The position numbers and the translations under genes were made by a program. Below the pieces are notes generated by a model that saw only the letters and a program-made list of their open reading frames with translations, had not been told where the DNA came from and ran no database searches. A stretch of DNA of 64,000 nucleotides from Christensenellaceae bacterium (GTDB lineage Bacteria; Bacillota; Clostridia; Christensenellales; UBA1750). Shown in pieces: positions 16,179-24,123 of the stretch (its first letter is position 1; each line of letters starts with the position of its first letter). Where the stretch lies: assembly GCA_031280685.1 (NCBI GenBank), contig JAITGM010000041.1, forward strand, positions 35,411-99,410, read 5' to 3'.

Positions 16179-17795
16179 TTAATCTCCTCTCAATGGCGGC
16201 GCTTGGCCCGCCTCCAGCAGGGCGATCGCGCAGCGCGCTCCGTCCGCCGCGGCCGAGAGAATCCCTCCCGCGTAGCCCGCGCCCTCGCCGCAGGGGTAAA
16301 GGCCCAAAATACTGCCCTGCAGGCTGTTTTTATCGCGCGGAATGCGCAGCGGCGAGGAGGATCTCGTTTCCACGCCCATCAAAACCGACTCGTGGTCTGT
16401 AAAGCCCCGCACACGCCTGGCGAACTGTGGCAGCGCCTGGCGGATGGACTCCGCCGCAAAACCCGGCAGGCAGGCGCGCAAATCGGCCGGCGTAACGCCC
16501 GGGGCGAAGCTGGGCCGCAGCGCGCCCAGGGCGCGGCTCGCCCGCCCCGCAAGGAAGTCCTCCATCCGCTGCGCCGGGGCGCGAAAGCGCCCTCCGCCCA
16601 GTTCGAAGGCCTTTTTTTCGAATTGCCGTTGAAACTCGATGCCGGCCAGCGGGCCCTCCCCGCCAAAATCGCCGGGTTCCACCGAGCACAGCAGCGCGCT
16701 GTTGGCATTTTCGCCGTCGCGCGCAAAGGCGCTCATGCCGTTGATGTTGAGCAGGCCCTCCTCCGAGCTGGCGGCCAGAACCCGTCCGCCCGGGCACATG
16801 CAAAAGCTGTAGACCGATCGGCCATTGGGCAAATGGCAACTCAGCTTGTATTCGGCGGCGCCCAGCGCCGGGTGCCCGGCAAACTCGCCGTACTGCGCCC
16901 TGTCGATCAGCGCCTGCGGGTGCTCGATGCGCAGGCCGATCGAAAAGGCCTTTTGCTCCATGCGCAGCCCACTCTCGGCCAGCATGGCGAAGGTATCGCG
17001 CGCGCTGTGGCCAATACAAAGCAAAAGCGCCTCGCAGGGCAATTCTTCCTGCCCGTTTTCCCCCTCGGCCCGCAGGGCCCGGAGCCGTCCCGCCCCTTGC
17101 ACAAGGCCAGTCAGCTTCGTGCCGAAGCGAATCTCCCCGCCCAGCGCAAGAATTCTCTCGCGCAGGCCCTTGAGCATTTTGGGCAAAAAGTCCGTGCCTA
17201 TGTGCGGCTTAGCAGCGTAAAGAATCTCTTCCGGCGCACCCGCCTTCACAAATTCATCTAAAATAAAGGGAATATACGGGCTTTTGATGCCGGTCGTCAA
17301 CTTCCCGTCCGAAAAGGTGCCCGCGCCGCCCTCGCCAAACAGCACATTCGAGGAGGGATCCAGCCTGCCGCTGGCAAAAAAGTCCGCCACGTCCGCCTGG
17401 CGCCGCTCCACAGGCCTTCCCCGCTCGATGAGGAGAGGGCGCGCCCCGGCCTTTGCGAGAATCAGCGCGGCGAGCAGCCCCGCGGGCCCCGCGCCGACCA
17501 CCACCGGGCGCAGACGGCCCCTTGGCGCCTCGGGCAGGGCAGGCATTTTAGGCGGCGCATGGAGTTCCATGCCAGCCTGGCGCGCCAGCGGCTCCTCGGC
17601 CGCCTCGTCCTCCAGGCCCACGAGCAAGTGAAAGACGAAGTGAATCTCGGCCTTATCGCGGGCATCGACGCTCTTTTTCAGCACCCGCAATTCCTTCACC
17701 GCCAAAGGCTCGATCTGCAGCCTGCGGCAAGCCAGGTTGAGCAGGGTTTGCATCTCGTGCGCCAACGGAACCCGCAGGTTTTGCAGTAGGATCAA
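16179..17795 (-). CDS. FAD-dependent dehydrogenase (COG2509-type)
   Basis: About 538 residues. A short N-terminal domain is followed by a Rossmann FAD site (PVVVGAGPAGLLAALILAKAG), a conserved GEGGAGTFSDGKLTTG block, KPHIGTDFLPKML, and a C-terminal YPCGEGAGYAGGILSAAADG flavin-binding segment. This pattern is that of the uncharacterised FAD-dependent dehydrogenases (COG2509) found widely in Firmicutes. Substrate unknown. The frame opens with GTG at 17801, but AGAAGG sits immediately before it; the TTG at 17795, seven bases after that site, is the better start. Confidence 0.88.
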   Translation of the reverse strand: MILLQNLRVPLAHEMQTLLNLACRRLQIEPLAVKELRVLKKSVDARDKAEIHFVFHLLVGLEDEAAEEPLARQAGMELHAPPKMPALPEAPRGRLRPVVVGAGPAGLLAALILAKAGARPLLIERGRPVERRQADVADFFASGRLDPSSNVLFGEGGAGTFSDGKLTTGIKSPYIPFILDEFVKAGAPEEILYAAKPHIGTDFLPKMLKGLRERILALGGEIRFGTKLTGLVQGAGRLRALRAEGENGQEELPCEALLLCIGHSARDTFAMLAESGLRMEQKAFSIGLRIEHPQALIDRAQYGEFAGHPALGAAEYKLSCHLPNGRSVYSFCMCPGGRVLAASSEEGLLNINGMSAFARDGENANSALLCSVEPGDFGGEGPLAGIEFQRQFEKKAFELGGGRFRAPAQRMEDFLAGRASRALGALRPSFAPGVTPADLRACLPGFAAESIRQALPQFARRVRGFTDHESVLMGVETRSSSPLRIPRDKNSLQGSILGLYPCGEGAGYAGGILSAAADGARCAIALLEAGQAPPLRGD

Positions 17796-17900
17796 GGCCA
17801 CACCTTCTTTTTCGCGTTATTCTCTGACCGCCTTCGGCTTCGCGGAAGCGCGCTCCCCAAGGGTCGCGCGCCTGAACAAATCGCCTCGCTTCCGCTCGGC

Positions 17901-18032
17901 GGGAACGGGCGCGCTCGCTACCGCTCGCGCGCCAAGGGCGGGCGCCGCGCTGCGCGCGGCCGCCAGGCGCGGCTTTGCCGCGCCTGGCCCCGGAGGCTTG
18001 CCTCCGGGCCCGCCCACGAGGCCGCGAGCCGA
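17901..18032 (-). repeat. Family R repeat, copy R3 (minus orientation)
   Basis: Read on the minus strand: GCCCGCCC-type closing stem (18008-18015 with 17936-17943), a CCCGGAGG/CCTCCGGG hairpin, a 13-bp-class variable hairpin (CCAGGCGCGGC / GCCGCGCCTGG), a GCCGCGCGCAGCGCGGC hairpin, and the constant tail near 17908-17935. It lies upstream of the FAD dehydrogenase gene. Confidence 0.8.
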
Positions 18033-18175
18033 ACGGCTTCCCCTGGGGGCTTCGGCTTTCTTCCCGTTTGCGATCGAAAAACCGCCCCGCCCGCTTGAAT
18101 CCCGCCCCGCGGGCGACGGTTTCGTAGGGAAAGGGCTGGCCTGCGGCGCTGCACGAGGCGAGACAAGCCACGACA

Positions 18176-18220
18176 TACCCCTGGTGGAGCGCGAGGAGGC
18201 TGCCTCCTCGCCCGTGCTCC
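18176..18220 (-). repeat. Family S element, copy S4 (minus orientation)
   Basis: On the minus strand, a GCGAGGAGG / CCTCCTCGC hairpin is followed by GCTCCACCAGGGGTA, parallel to the other S copies. It is separated from R3 by about 140 bases with no gene in between. Confidence 0.5.
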
Positions 18221-18241
18221 GTTGGGTTTTAGGTTTAAACC

Positions 18242-18706
18242 CTAGTCAGGCCGCTTCCCACCGATCTTTCCAAACAGCTCAAAGCCAGCCTTCTGCGCGG
18301 TCCGCAGAGAAGCCCTGTTCTTTTTATCGCAAAGATAGATGAGGATCTCCTCCGGCAGGTCGCGGCAAAGGGCGCGCAGCGCCTGCCCGGCCAGCCCTCG
18401 CCCGCGAAAGGCGGGCTCGGTTTCCACGGTCAAAAGCCTGACCCCGAAGCGTTCCTTGCCCGCCACGGCCCAGCTCACGATCCTTCCCTCGCGCTCGATC
18501 CCGCGAAACTCGCCCTCCGGCACCCGCAGCGCGCCCAGGATGAAGCGCCCGCCGGGCGAAGAAAGGCAGTCTTCCTCGGGCAGAAGCATCGTTTCGCCAG
18601 GCAGCAGCGCGAGGATGGCGCCGGGCCGCGCCAAGTCGCGGGTGAAGGCGCGCTCCTCTCCCAAATAAGCCCGAAAGAAGGCGAGCGCCTCGCTTTCGCC
18701 GCGCAT
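18242..18706 (-). CDS. GNAT-family N-acetyltransferase
   Basis: A 154-residue protein with a single acetyltransferase domain in its second half: VRLLTVETEPAFRGRGLA contains beta-4 and the RGRGLAG pyrophosphate loop for acetyl-CoA, followed by the helix GQALRALCRDL and a C-terminal NRASLRTAQKAGFELFG block, the usual NxxSxxxxxKxGF pattern. The N-terminal part is divergent and may define the substrate, which is unknown. It is transcribed divergently from the helicase gene from overlapping promoters. Confidence 0.82.
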   Translation of the reverse strand: MRGESEALAFFRAYLGEERAFTRDLARPGAILALLPGETMLLPEEDCLSSPGGRFILGALRVPEGEFRGIEREGRIVSWAVAGKERFGVRLLTVETEPAFRGRGLAGQALRALCRDLPEEILIYLCDKKNRASLRTAQKAGFELFGKIGGKRPD

Positions 18707-18723
18707 TACCCCGCCTCCTCGCT

Positions 18724-18787
18724 TTGACAGGCCCTTTCGCCCTTGCTATACTCCCCATAGTATAGCAGTTTTTCGCGGGCTTTGGAA
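18724..18787. promoter_or_regulatory. Overlapping divergent promoters, GNAT gene and helicase gene
   Basis: Plus strand: TTGACA (18724-18729), 17 bases, TATACT (18747-18752). Minus strand: TTCCAA (18782-18787), 17 bases, TATACT (18759-18764). The two -10 boxes form an inverted repeat, GCTATACT / AGTATAGC, six bases apart, so only one polymerase can sit at a time. Confidence 0.7.
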
Positions 18788-18799
18788 GGAGGCTGCTCC

Positions 18800-21097
18800 A
18801 TGCGGGTTTTTCGCGTCGCGGCGCGCGCCCTGGTCGAGGAAGTTTTGCGTAGGGGCGATCTGCAGGCCGGCGGCTCGGTCTCGCGCCTGCTGCAAGGCGC
18901 GGAAGGCCATCGCCTGCTGCAGGCCGAGGGCGGCGCGCGCAATGAGGTCGCCCTGGTCTTGACTATCGCGCGCCCCGACCTGAGCCTGACCATCCACGGC
19001 CGGATCGACAGGCTTTGGGAAAGTCCGCCCTGCATCGAGGAGATCAAGACGACGGGCCTTCCCCCCTCCTTGATCGGCGAGGAGGACTTCCCCCCGCACT
19101 GGGCGCAGGCCTTCGTTTACGGCTACATCTACGCGTCGCAAAACGGCCTTTCATCCATCGCCATTCGGCTGACGTATTTAAACCCGCAAAGCGGCGAGCG
19201 CCTTTCCTTCACGAAAGAAAAGGCCCTTTCGGAGCTTTCGGCCTTCTTTTCCTCGCTCGTCGAGCCCTATCTCGCCTTCCTTCGGGCTGGCATCCACCAC
19301 CAAAGCCTGCTGGCAGGCGAAATCGCCGCGCTGCGCTTCCCCTTTCCCTCGCTGCGCAAGGGCCAGGCCGATCTAATGCAGGCGGCCGCCCGCTGCCTCC
19401 AGGGCGGGGGCCGCCTGCTGGCCGAGGCGCCGACCGGCATCGGCAAGACGCTCTCTTTGCTCTTCCCCACGCTGCAGGCCCTTGGCAGGGGTGAGGTCAA
19501 CCGCATCTTTTACCTCAGCGCCCGGGGCACGGGCAAGGCGGCCGCGCTCGACTGCCTTTGCGGACTTGGGCTAAACAACCTGCGCGCCATAGAGCTTGCC
19601 GCAAAGGAAAAGCTCTGCCCCTTTGCCCGCAGCTACTGCGAGAACGGCGCCTGCCCAAACGCCAAGGGTTATTACGATCGCCTGCCGGAGGCCCTCGCCT
19701 GGGTTTTGAGGCAAAAAAGCCCCTACACGATGGAGCTTTTGCAAAAAACCGCGTTGGAGCACTCCCTTTGCCCGCACGAGTTCAGCCTGGATCTCTCGCT
19801 GCACTGCGAGATCCTCATCGGGGACTATAACTACGCATTCGACCCCCGCGCGCGGCTGCAGCGCTTCTTTGGCGGTGGCAGAAGGCAGCAGGCCCTGCTG
19901 ATTGACGAAGCGCACAACCTGCCCGCGCGCAGCCGCGAGATGTTCTCGGCCGAGATCGGCTCCGCCCTCTTCGCCCCGCTGGAAAGGGCGGCCAAGGGCG
20001 CCAAGAACAGCCCCGGCGCGGCGGAGCTCGCAGCCTTTTTGCGCGAGGTCAAGGCCTGCTTTGCGCAGGAAGACAAGCCAAGCCCTTTCTTCGAGATGGA
20101 GCCGCCGCCCTTCTTAGAGGCCTTGCAAGCGCTCTTCCCCCGGATCAACGAAGAAAACTTCAGCGCCGAGATCGAGCCGCTGCGCGAATGCTTTTGGGCC
20201 GCCGAAGCCTTCCTGCGCTGCGCTGGCGAAGGCTTTAAGAACAGCCTCGCCCTCTATTCGGGCGAGGGCCGCAGTTGGTCCGTGCGGCTTTTGTGCCTGG
20301 ATGCCTCCCCGATGCTCGAGGAGATTTACAAAAAGGCCAAGAGCGTCGTGCTCTTTTCGGCCACGCTGTCCCCTTCGCCCTTCTATGCCCGGCTTTGCGG
20401 CCTTCCGGGCGCCGAAACCCTCGCCCTTCCCTCGCCCTTCCCGGCCGAAAACCTGCGCTGCCTGCATCTGCCGCTCGAGATGCGCTACTCGCGGCGCGAA
20501 GGCGGCTACGCCCCCGCGGCCGACGCGGCCGCGGCCTTCGTAAAGACAAAAAAGCGCGGAAATTTCCTCGTCTTCTGCCCTTCTTTCGCCTATATGCAGC
20601 GCTTCCAGATCGAGCTGATGCTGCGGCTGTCCGGCGCAAAGCTCTTCGCGCAGAAACAGGGCATGGGCGAAGCCGAGCGCGCAGCCTTCCTCGCGCGCTT
20701 CAGCGCGCAAAGCGAAGGGCTGCAAGTCGGCCTTGCGGTGCTGGGCGGCGTCTTCGCCGAAGCCATTGATCTGCCCGGCGAGCGCCTCAGCGGCGCCGTG
20801 CTCCTGGGCGTGGGCCTGCCGCAAATCGCCCCCGAAAACGAGGCCCTTCGCTGGTTTTTTGACGAGCGCGCCGAGGACGGCTTCGCCTACGCCTACGTCT
20901 ACCCCGGCCTCACCCGGGTTTTGCAGGCAGCGGGCCGCGTCATCCGCGGCGAAGACGACCGCGGCGCGCTGCTGCTCATCGATGAGCGCTACGGCCGGCC
21001 GCCCTACCCCGACTTGCTGCCGCCAGCCTGGAATCCCCTCCCCGTAGACGGCCCGAAGGCCATCGCGGAAGCCCTCGAGGGCTTCTGGGAGGAATAG
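18800..21097 (+). CDS. RecB-like nuclease / XPD-DinG helicase fusion
   Basis: A 765-residue predicted DNA repair enzyme. Residues about 60-120 look like a PD-(D/E)xK nuclease: Asp70 (HGRIDRL), Glu81 and Lys83 (EEIK) and a QAFVYGYIY motif of the RecB/Cas4 type. The rest is an Rad3/XPD helicase: Walker A APTGIGKT (210-217), four cysteines at about 273, 280, 285 and 324 suited to a [4Fe-4S] cluster, LLIDEAHNLP, VVLFSATLSP and the C-terminal GRVIRGEDDRG. The ATG at 18800 follows GGAAGGAGG; an in-frame ATG six codons earlier lacks a site. Helicase assignment is firm, nuclease activity inferred. Confidence 0.9.
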   Translation: MRVFRVAARALVEEVLRRGDLQAGGSVSRLLQGAEGHRLLQAEGGARNEVALVLTIARPDLSLTIHGRIDRLWESPPCIEEIKTTGLPPSLIGEEDFPPHWAQAFVYGYIYASQNGLSSIAIRLTYLNPQSGERLSFTKEKALSELSAFFSSLVEPYLAFLRAGIHHQSLLAGEIAALRFPFPSLRKGQADLMQAAARCLQGGGRLLAEAPTGIGKTLSLLFPTLQALGRGEVNRIFYLSARGTGKAAALDCLCGLGLNNLRAIELAAKEKLCPFARSYCENGACPNAKGYYDRLPEALAWVLRQKSPYTMELLQKTALEHSLCPHEFSLDLSLHCEILIGDYNYAFDPRARLQRFFGGGRRQQALLIDEAHNLPARSREMFSAEIGSALFAPLERAAKGAKNSPGAAELAAFLREVKACFAQEDKPSPFFEMEPPPFLEALQALFPRINEENFSAEIEPLRECFWAAEAFLRCAGEGFKNSLALYSGEGRSWSVRLLCLDASPMLEEIYKKAKSVVLFSATLSPSPFYARLCGLPGAETLALPSPFPAENLRCLHLPLEMRYSRREGGYAPAADAAAAFVKTKKRGNFLVFCPSFAYMQRFQIELMLRLSGAKLFAQKQGMGEAERAAFLARFSAQSEGLQVGLAVLGGVFAEAIDLPGERLSGAVLLGVGLPQIAPENEALRWFFDERAEDGFAYAYVYPGLTRVLQAAGRVIRGEDDRGALLLIDERYGRPPYPDLLPPAWNPLPVDGPKAIAEALEGFWEE

Positions 21098-21175
21098 CCC
21101 CTTCTTTATTCCGCCCCCTTATATCGCTTGCTCCCTTTTTTTGCGTCATCGCGCTTCCCTTCGCCGCCCCTTCCC

Positions 21176-21277
21176 CGTCATTGCGAGGAAACCGAAGCAA
21201 TCCGGCATGCTTCCTTGTATGATGGAGGTATGATGGAGGATTTTGGATTACTCCGTCGCTTCCCTCCTCGCAACGAC
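21176..21277. repeat. Family M MITE-like inverted repeat, copy M1
   Basis: Left end CGTCATTGCGAGGA ... GAAGCAATCC, right end is the approximate inverse (GGATTACTCCGTCGCTTCCC...CTCGCAACGACG). The core holds TATGATGGAGG twice in tandem. The core is related to those of M2 and M3, so this is a true dispersed element, not just shared ends. No ORF inside. Confidence 0.78.
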
Positions 21278-21292
21278 GACGAAGGCGAAGCC

Positions 21293-21428
21293 AGCGCCCC
21301 AGCCTTCCCACGCACCTCAAAGGCCGGCCGACAGCGCGGCCTTCACTGCCCCATAGCGGCAGGCGGCGCAAGGGCGCGGAACTGGCCACTTAGCGCGCGA
21401 GTGCAGGCGAGTACGCCGCATACCAGAA
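21293..21428 (+). repeat. Decayed family R repeat, copy R7
   Basis: CTCAAAGGCCGGCC ... GGAACTGGCCACTTAGCGCGCGAGTGCAGGCGAG follows the R plan (outer GGCC pair, GCGCGCGAG tail) but most stems are broken. Only a tentative relative of the family. The 21429-21614 interval that follows holds the hairpin listed separately and nothing else recognisable. Confidence 0.35.
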
Positions 21429-21429
21429 A

Positions 21430-21464
21430 AGTGCGGAGGGAAGCTTTTCGCTTCCCTCCGCACT
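21430..21464. other. Perfect 15-bp hairpin between convergent genes
   Basis: AGTGCGGAGGGAAGC (21430-21444) pairs perfectly with GCTTCCCTCCGCACT (21450-21464) around a five-base loop. There is no T run on either side. It could serve as a bidirectional transcript end between the helicase and the SH3-like gene, or be a relative of family S. Confidence 0.5.
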
Positions 21465-21614
21465 GGAGGAAGTCATGAACCTTCCTCGCTTTGGGGTGCG
21501 CCTAGCACGCCCGGCGCCCTCGTGAAAGCAGGCATCGCTCTCAGGAATGCCAACCCTCGCTCTTTCTCACATCACCTGAGCCTATTTAGGGCACTGCCCG
21601 GCACCGCGCCCGGA

Positions 21615-22067
21615 TTACACTTCCTCTTCATGGTCAGTCTCCTCTTCGGGGTCAGTCTCCTCTTCGGGGTCAGTTTCCTCTTCGGGGTCAGTTACGGCTG
21701 GGGGCTGGGGCAGGACCTTGCTCTCGGTTTCGCCGCTAAAGACGGGCGCGTAGCCCTCGACGGCGAAGTACGTCCACGGGAAGAACTGGATATACTTCGT
21801 GTATACATAGCCCAGCAGTCCATGGCCGGCATCCACATAGGCCCAGGCACCGTCAAAGCCAAGGATGGTCAGCGAAGTGTGGCGCGGCAGCACCGTGATG
21901 ACCTGAAAGCTCAGGCCGGAGCCCGTGCGCAGGTTCAGTCCGCGCGGCAGCACGAGCGCGTCGCCAGCATACTGGCTCACGGGGGTGGGCGGCGCAGCCG
22001 CAAATACGGGCGCGGCCAGGCTCAGGCACAGCAGAGCGCACAGGGCTAGGGCAAGAAGTTTTTTCAT
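21615..22067 (-). CDS. Secreted bacterial SH3-like domain protein with acidic C-terminal repeats
   Basis: 150 residues. MKKLLALALCALLCLSLAAPVFA is a clear Sec signal peptide with AxA cleavage near residue 23. Residues about 45-100 (GLNLRTGSGLSFQVITVLP ... WAYVDAGHGLLGYVYTKYI) have the bacterial SH3 pattern, usually a wall- or peptide-binding module. The tail is four TDPEEE-like hexapeptides encoded by an 18-bp tandem repeat, giving a highly acidic end. The start at 22067 has GGGGAG upstream. Expression probably depends on the homopolymer promoter at 22183-22214. Likely exported; partner unknown. Confidence 0.82.
   Translation of the reverse strand: MKKLLALALCALLCLSLAAPVFAAAPPTPVSQYAGDALVLPRGLNLRTGSGLSFQVITVLPRHTSLTILGFDGAWAYVDAGHGLLGYVYTKYIQFFPWTYFAVEGYAPVFSGETESKVLPQPPAVTDPEEETDPEEETDPEEETDHEEEV
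21622..21693 (-). repeat. Four 18-bp in-frame tandem repeats
   Basis: Four successive 18-bp units (TCCTCTTCGGGGTCAGT plus one base on the plus strand) encode TDPEEE or TDHEEE at the C-terminus of the SH3-like protein. The in-frame unit allows length change by slippage without frameshift. Confidence 0.9.
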
Positions 22068-22182
22068 GGAAGAAAACTCCCCTTTCCGCCTTTCGGCGTG
22101 TTTACTTATGAGGGGGATCCCCCTTCCCCGGCCGGGGCTTTGGCCTTGGCGGTAGCCATGCCTAAACCGACCAGTTTTAAAT

Positions 22183-22214
22183 ATCATAACCTCCCCCCCC
22201 CCCCCCCCTGTCAA
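22183..22214 (-). promoter_or_regulatory. Promoter with a 16-base homopolymer in its spacer
   Basis: Minus strand: consensus TTGACA (22209-22214), then G16 (plus-strand C run 22193-22208), AGGT, then TATGAT (22183-22188). The spacer is 20 bases as sequenced; a 13-base run would give the ideal 17. This is the layout of phase-variable promoters. It lies 116 bases before the SH3-like gene. The remainder of 22068-22373 holds only this promoter, a T-rich stretch and the DegV hairpin. Confidence 0.65.
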
Positions 22215-22317
22215 GCATAAAATTCCCTCTTCTTCAAAAAAGATCTCTCGTTGGCGATTTCGAATCGAATTCTAGTGTTTTTTGTCGATCAAATTAGAGA
22301 ATCCTTCCTTAGCGCCG

Positions 22318-22363
22318 CCCATCAAACGCCCCCGCCGGTTTGCCGGCGGGGGCGGTTGATGGG
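22318..22363 (-). terminator. Long hairpin after the DegV gene
   Basis: CCCATCAA at 22318-22325 pairs with TTGATGGG at 22356-22363, continuing into CGCCCCCGCCGG / CCGGCGGGGGCG with a four-base loop. Only ten bases from the degV-type stop. The T run is weak (GTTTG), so termination is likely but not certain. Confidence 0.6.
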
Positions 22364-22373
22364 CGGGGTGCGC

Positions 22374-23255
22374 TTAAGCCTTCATCACGGTGATGTAGCC
22401 CAGGGTTCCAGGGCCGCAGTGGCTCGAAATCGTGGCGCCCGCATGCGCCACGCGGACTTCACCGAAGTAGTTGAGGCTTTTCAGGGCTTCCTCGGCCCGC
22501 TTGATCTCGGGCGCGGCTTCTCCAAAGGTGTGCACGATGAAGACGCGCCCGGGCTCAAGGCTTTCGAGCCTGGCTTCGATGGTCTTGCGGCGGTAGATTT
22601 CAAGGCAGTGGGCAATGTCGCCGTGGAAGCGATCGCCCACCCGCATTTTGCCGCCGTTGACCTCTATCATGGGGTGAATCTTGAGCATGGAGCCAGCCAG
22701 GTAGGCCACCGAGCCGCAGCGCCCGCCCATGTGCAGGTACTCCAGGGTATCGACCACGAAGCTCGTGCGAATCCGCGGGGCGACCCCTTCGAGTTCGCGG
22801 GCGATTTCGGCCGCTCCCCAGCCCTCTTCGGCCAGCTTCAGGCCCCTGAGCAGCAGTTCGCCGCTGCCGGATGAAAGCTGCATCGAATCCACGCAATGGA
22901 CGCGGGCAGGGTCGATGCCAAGCGCCGCAAGCTCTCTCGCGGCCATCATCGCGTTTTGCAATGTCGATGAGAGGGCAGCCGAAATTCCGGTGTAAAGCAC
23001 GGCGTCATAGCCGTCGTCGAAGGCCTTTTTGAAGGCCTCGTAAAACTCCAGCACGCTGGCAGCCGCCGTGTGCGGCAGCCGCTGGCTGGCCTGCGCGTAG
23101 CGGAACAGCTCGTCCGGCTGCAGATCGACGCCATCCAAACAATCCCTCTCGCCCAAAAAAACGTGCAAGGATAATACCGTAATATCATGGTCGCGCAAGA
23201 GGGTGCGGGGCAGGTCGCAAGTGCTGTCGGTCACGAATTTGACTCTTTTTTGCAA
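22374..23255 (-). CDS. DegV family fatty-acid-binding protein
   Basis: DegV proteins (FakB type) bind a fatty acid and present it to the kinase FakA. The 293-residue protein begins VKFVTDSTCDLP, then has SLHVFLGERDCLDGVDL, TAAASVLEFYEAF, TGISAALSSTLQNA and CVDSMQLSSGSGEL, the usual two-lobe pattern, and ends CGPGTLGYITVMKA. The start is a TTG at 23255 because AAAGGAGG ends eight bases before it; upstream codons in the same frame are not DegV-like. No fakA is in the window. Single gene with its own promoter and terminator hairpin. Confidence 0.9.
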   Translation of the reverse strand: MQKRVKFVTDSTCDLPRTLLRDHDITVLSLHVFLGERDCLDGVDLQPDELFRYAQASQRLPHTAAASVLEFYEAFKKAFDDGYDAVLYTGISAALSSTLQNAMMAARELAALGIDPARVHCVDSMQLSSGSGELLLRGLKLAEEGWGAAEIARELEGVAPRIRTSFVVDTLEYLHMGGRCGSVAYLAGSMLKIHPMIEVNGGKMRVGDRFHGDIAHCLEIYRRKTIEARLESLEPGRVFIVHTFGEAAPEIKRAEEALKSLNYFGEVRVAHAGATISSHCGPGTLGYITVMKA

Positions 23256-23281
23256 GCGGGGTTCCTCCTTTCCGCTCCCCG

Positions 23282-23310
23282 ATGATACTCTTTTTCCGTC
23301 GGCAATGCAA
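23282..23310 (-). promoter_or_regulatory. Promoter of the DegV gene
   Basis: Minus strand TTGCAT (23305-23310), 17-base spacer, TATCAT (23282-23287), about 27 bases before the TTG start. Confidence 0.55.
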
Positions 23311-23395
23311 GGCGCGCCGCAGCCCACCGGGCTTTCGCGGGGGGCTGCCCTCAAGAGTGCGGGCCGGGCTAACTGCGCGGGCGGCCGCCCATCGC

Positions 23396-23487
23396 CGTCA
23401 TCCGCGGGGAGCGCGGCGGCGCGGCAATCCAGAGGGTCCCATCATAAAGGAAGTATGCTGGATTGCTTCGCTGCCCTCGCAATAACG
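23396..23487. repeat. Family M MITE-like inverted repeat, copy M2
   Basis: Ends CGTCATCCGCGGGGAGCG and (inverse) CGTTATTGCGAGGGCAGCG. On the minus strand the core reads GAAGCAATCCAGCATACTTC then CTTTATGATGG, closely matching the M1 core. The outer left arm is the more diverged one. The rest of 23256-23602 holds the DegV promoter and the SpoIIID terminator. Confidence 0.78.
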
Positions 23488-23555
23488 AAGAAAAGGGCCG
23501 CGATGGGGAGGAAGTCGCAATGGCGAAGCAGAGCGCGGCGGCAAGCCCTTTTCGC

Positions 23556-23588
23556 AAAAAAAGCGCCCAGGGCGAGCCTTGGGCGCTT
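23556..23588 (-). terminator. Rho-independent terminator of spoIIID
   Basis: On the minus strand AAGCGCCCAAGG pairs with CCTGGGCGCTT (one bulge), followed by seven T. It lies 15 bases past the stop. Confidence 0.82.
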
Positions 23589-23602
23589 CGTGCAGGGCCG
23601 AA

Positions 23603-23884
23603 TCAGAGCGCATAAGGGCCTCCCGAGCCTGCCGCCTGCCCACCCTTGTATTTGAGGTAGGTGGCCTTGCCGCCGCGCAGATGCCTTTCGGCCTTGTTCA
23701 AATCTAAAACCCTGCGCACCTGGGCGGCCAGCGCCGGGCTGATCTGCGGAAGCCGCTCCGCCATATCCTTATGCACGCTGGACTTGGAAAGCCCGAATTT
23801 TTCGGCTGCCTGGCGCACCGTGGAGCCGGTTTCGGTGATATAGCCGCCGATCGTCAGGCAGCGCTCCTCGATATAATCCTGCAT
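23603..23884 (-). CDS. spoIIID: Sporulation transcriptional regulator SpoIIID
   Basis: Mother-cell DNA-binding regulator acting after sigma-E in endospore formation. The 93-residue product starting MQDYIEERCLTIGGYI aligns along its length with SpoIIID; the helix-turn-helix is TVRQAAEKFGLSKSSVHKDM, followed by RLPQISPALAAQVRRVLD and RHLRGGKATYLKYK. I choose the ATG at 23884, nine bases after AAAGGGG; an ATG two codons earlier is too close to that site. The C-terminus is longer than in Bacillus by a dozen small residues. It is strong evidence that the organism sporulates. Confidence 0.94.
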   Translation of the reverse strand: MQDYIEERCLTIGGYITETGSTVRQAAEKFGLSKSSVHKDMAERLPQISPALAAQVRRVLDLNKAERHLRGGKATYLKYKGGQAAGSGGPYAL

Positions 23885-23982
23885 CGCCATCCGCCCCTTT
23901 TTTTCTTTCGCTGCTGCCATGTTTATGCGCAGGGCGGGCGCAATAGTCGGGCAAAAGGGGCCAAAGCGCCCGATTTTGGGGC

Positions 23983-24011
23983 TTGACGGCGGCGTTTTCG
24001 CCATGTAGAAT
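23983..24011 (+). promoter_or_regulatory. Promoter of the metK riboswitch transcript
   Basis: TTGACG (23983-23988), 17 bases, TAGAAT (24006-24011). Transcription would begin just before helix P1 of the riboswitch. Confidence 0.7.
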
Positions 24012-24016
24012 AAAAA

Positions 24017-24123
24017 TGCCTTATAAAGAGTGGTTGAGGGACGGGCCCGATGAAACCCGGCAACCTGCCGCGCAAGCGGCTGTGGTGCCAATTCCCGCGG
24101 CGGCGAGCCGGAAGATGAGGCAA
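24017..24123 (+). ncRNA. SAM-I (S-box) riboswitch
   Basis: GCCTTATAAAGAGTGGTTGA, then GGGACGGGCCCGATGAAACC and CGGCAACC, then GGTGCCAATTCC and GATGAGGC, reproduce the S-box consensus in order; GCCTTAT and ATGAGGC form P1. The downstream part shows no hairpin with a T run. Instead CTCCTTG at about 24150-24156 can pair with the metK ribosome site CAAAGGAG (with one bulge), and GGGGC / GCCCC at about 24172-24190 can form the alternative helix. I infer control of translation rather than of termination. Confidence 0.92.

Noticed and set aside
21622..21693. Four regular 18-bp repeats looked at as a CRISPR array
   Set aside because: They are contiguous without spacers, in frame, and encode an acidic hexapeptide repeat; no cas genes are near.
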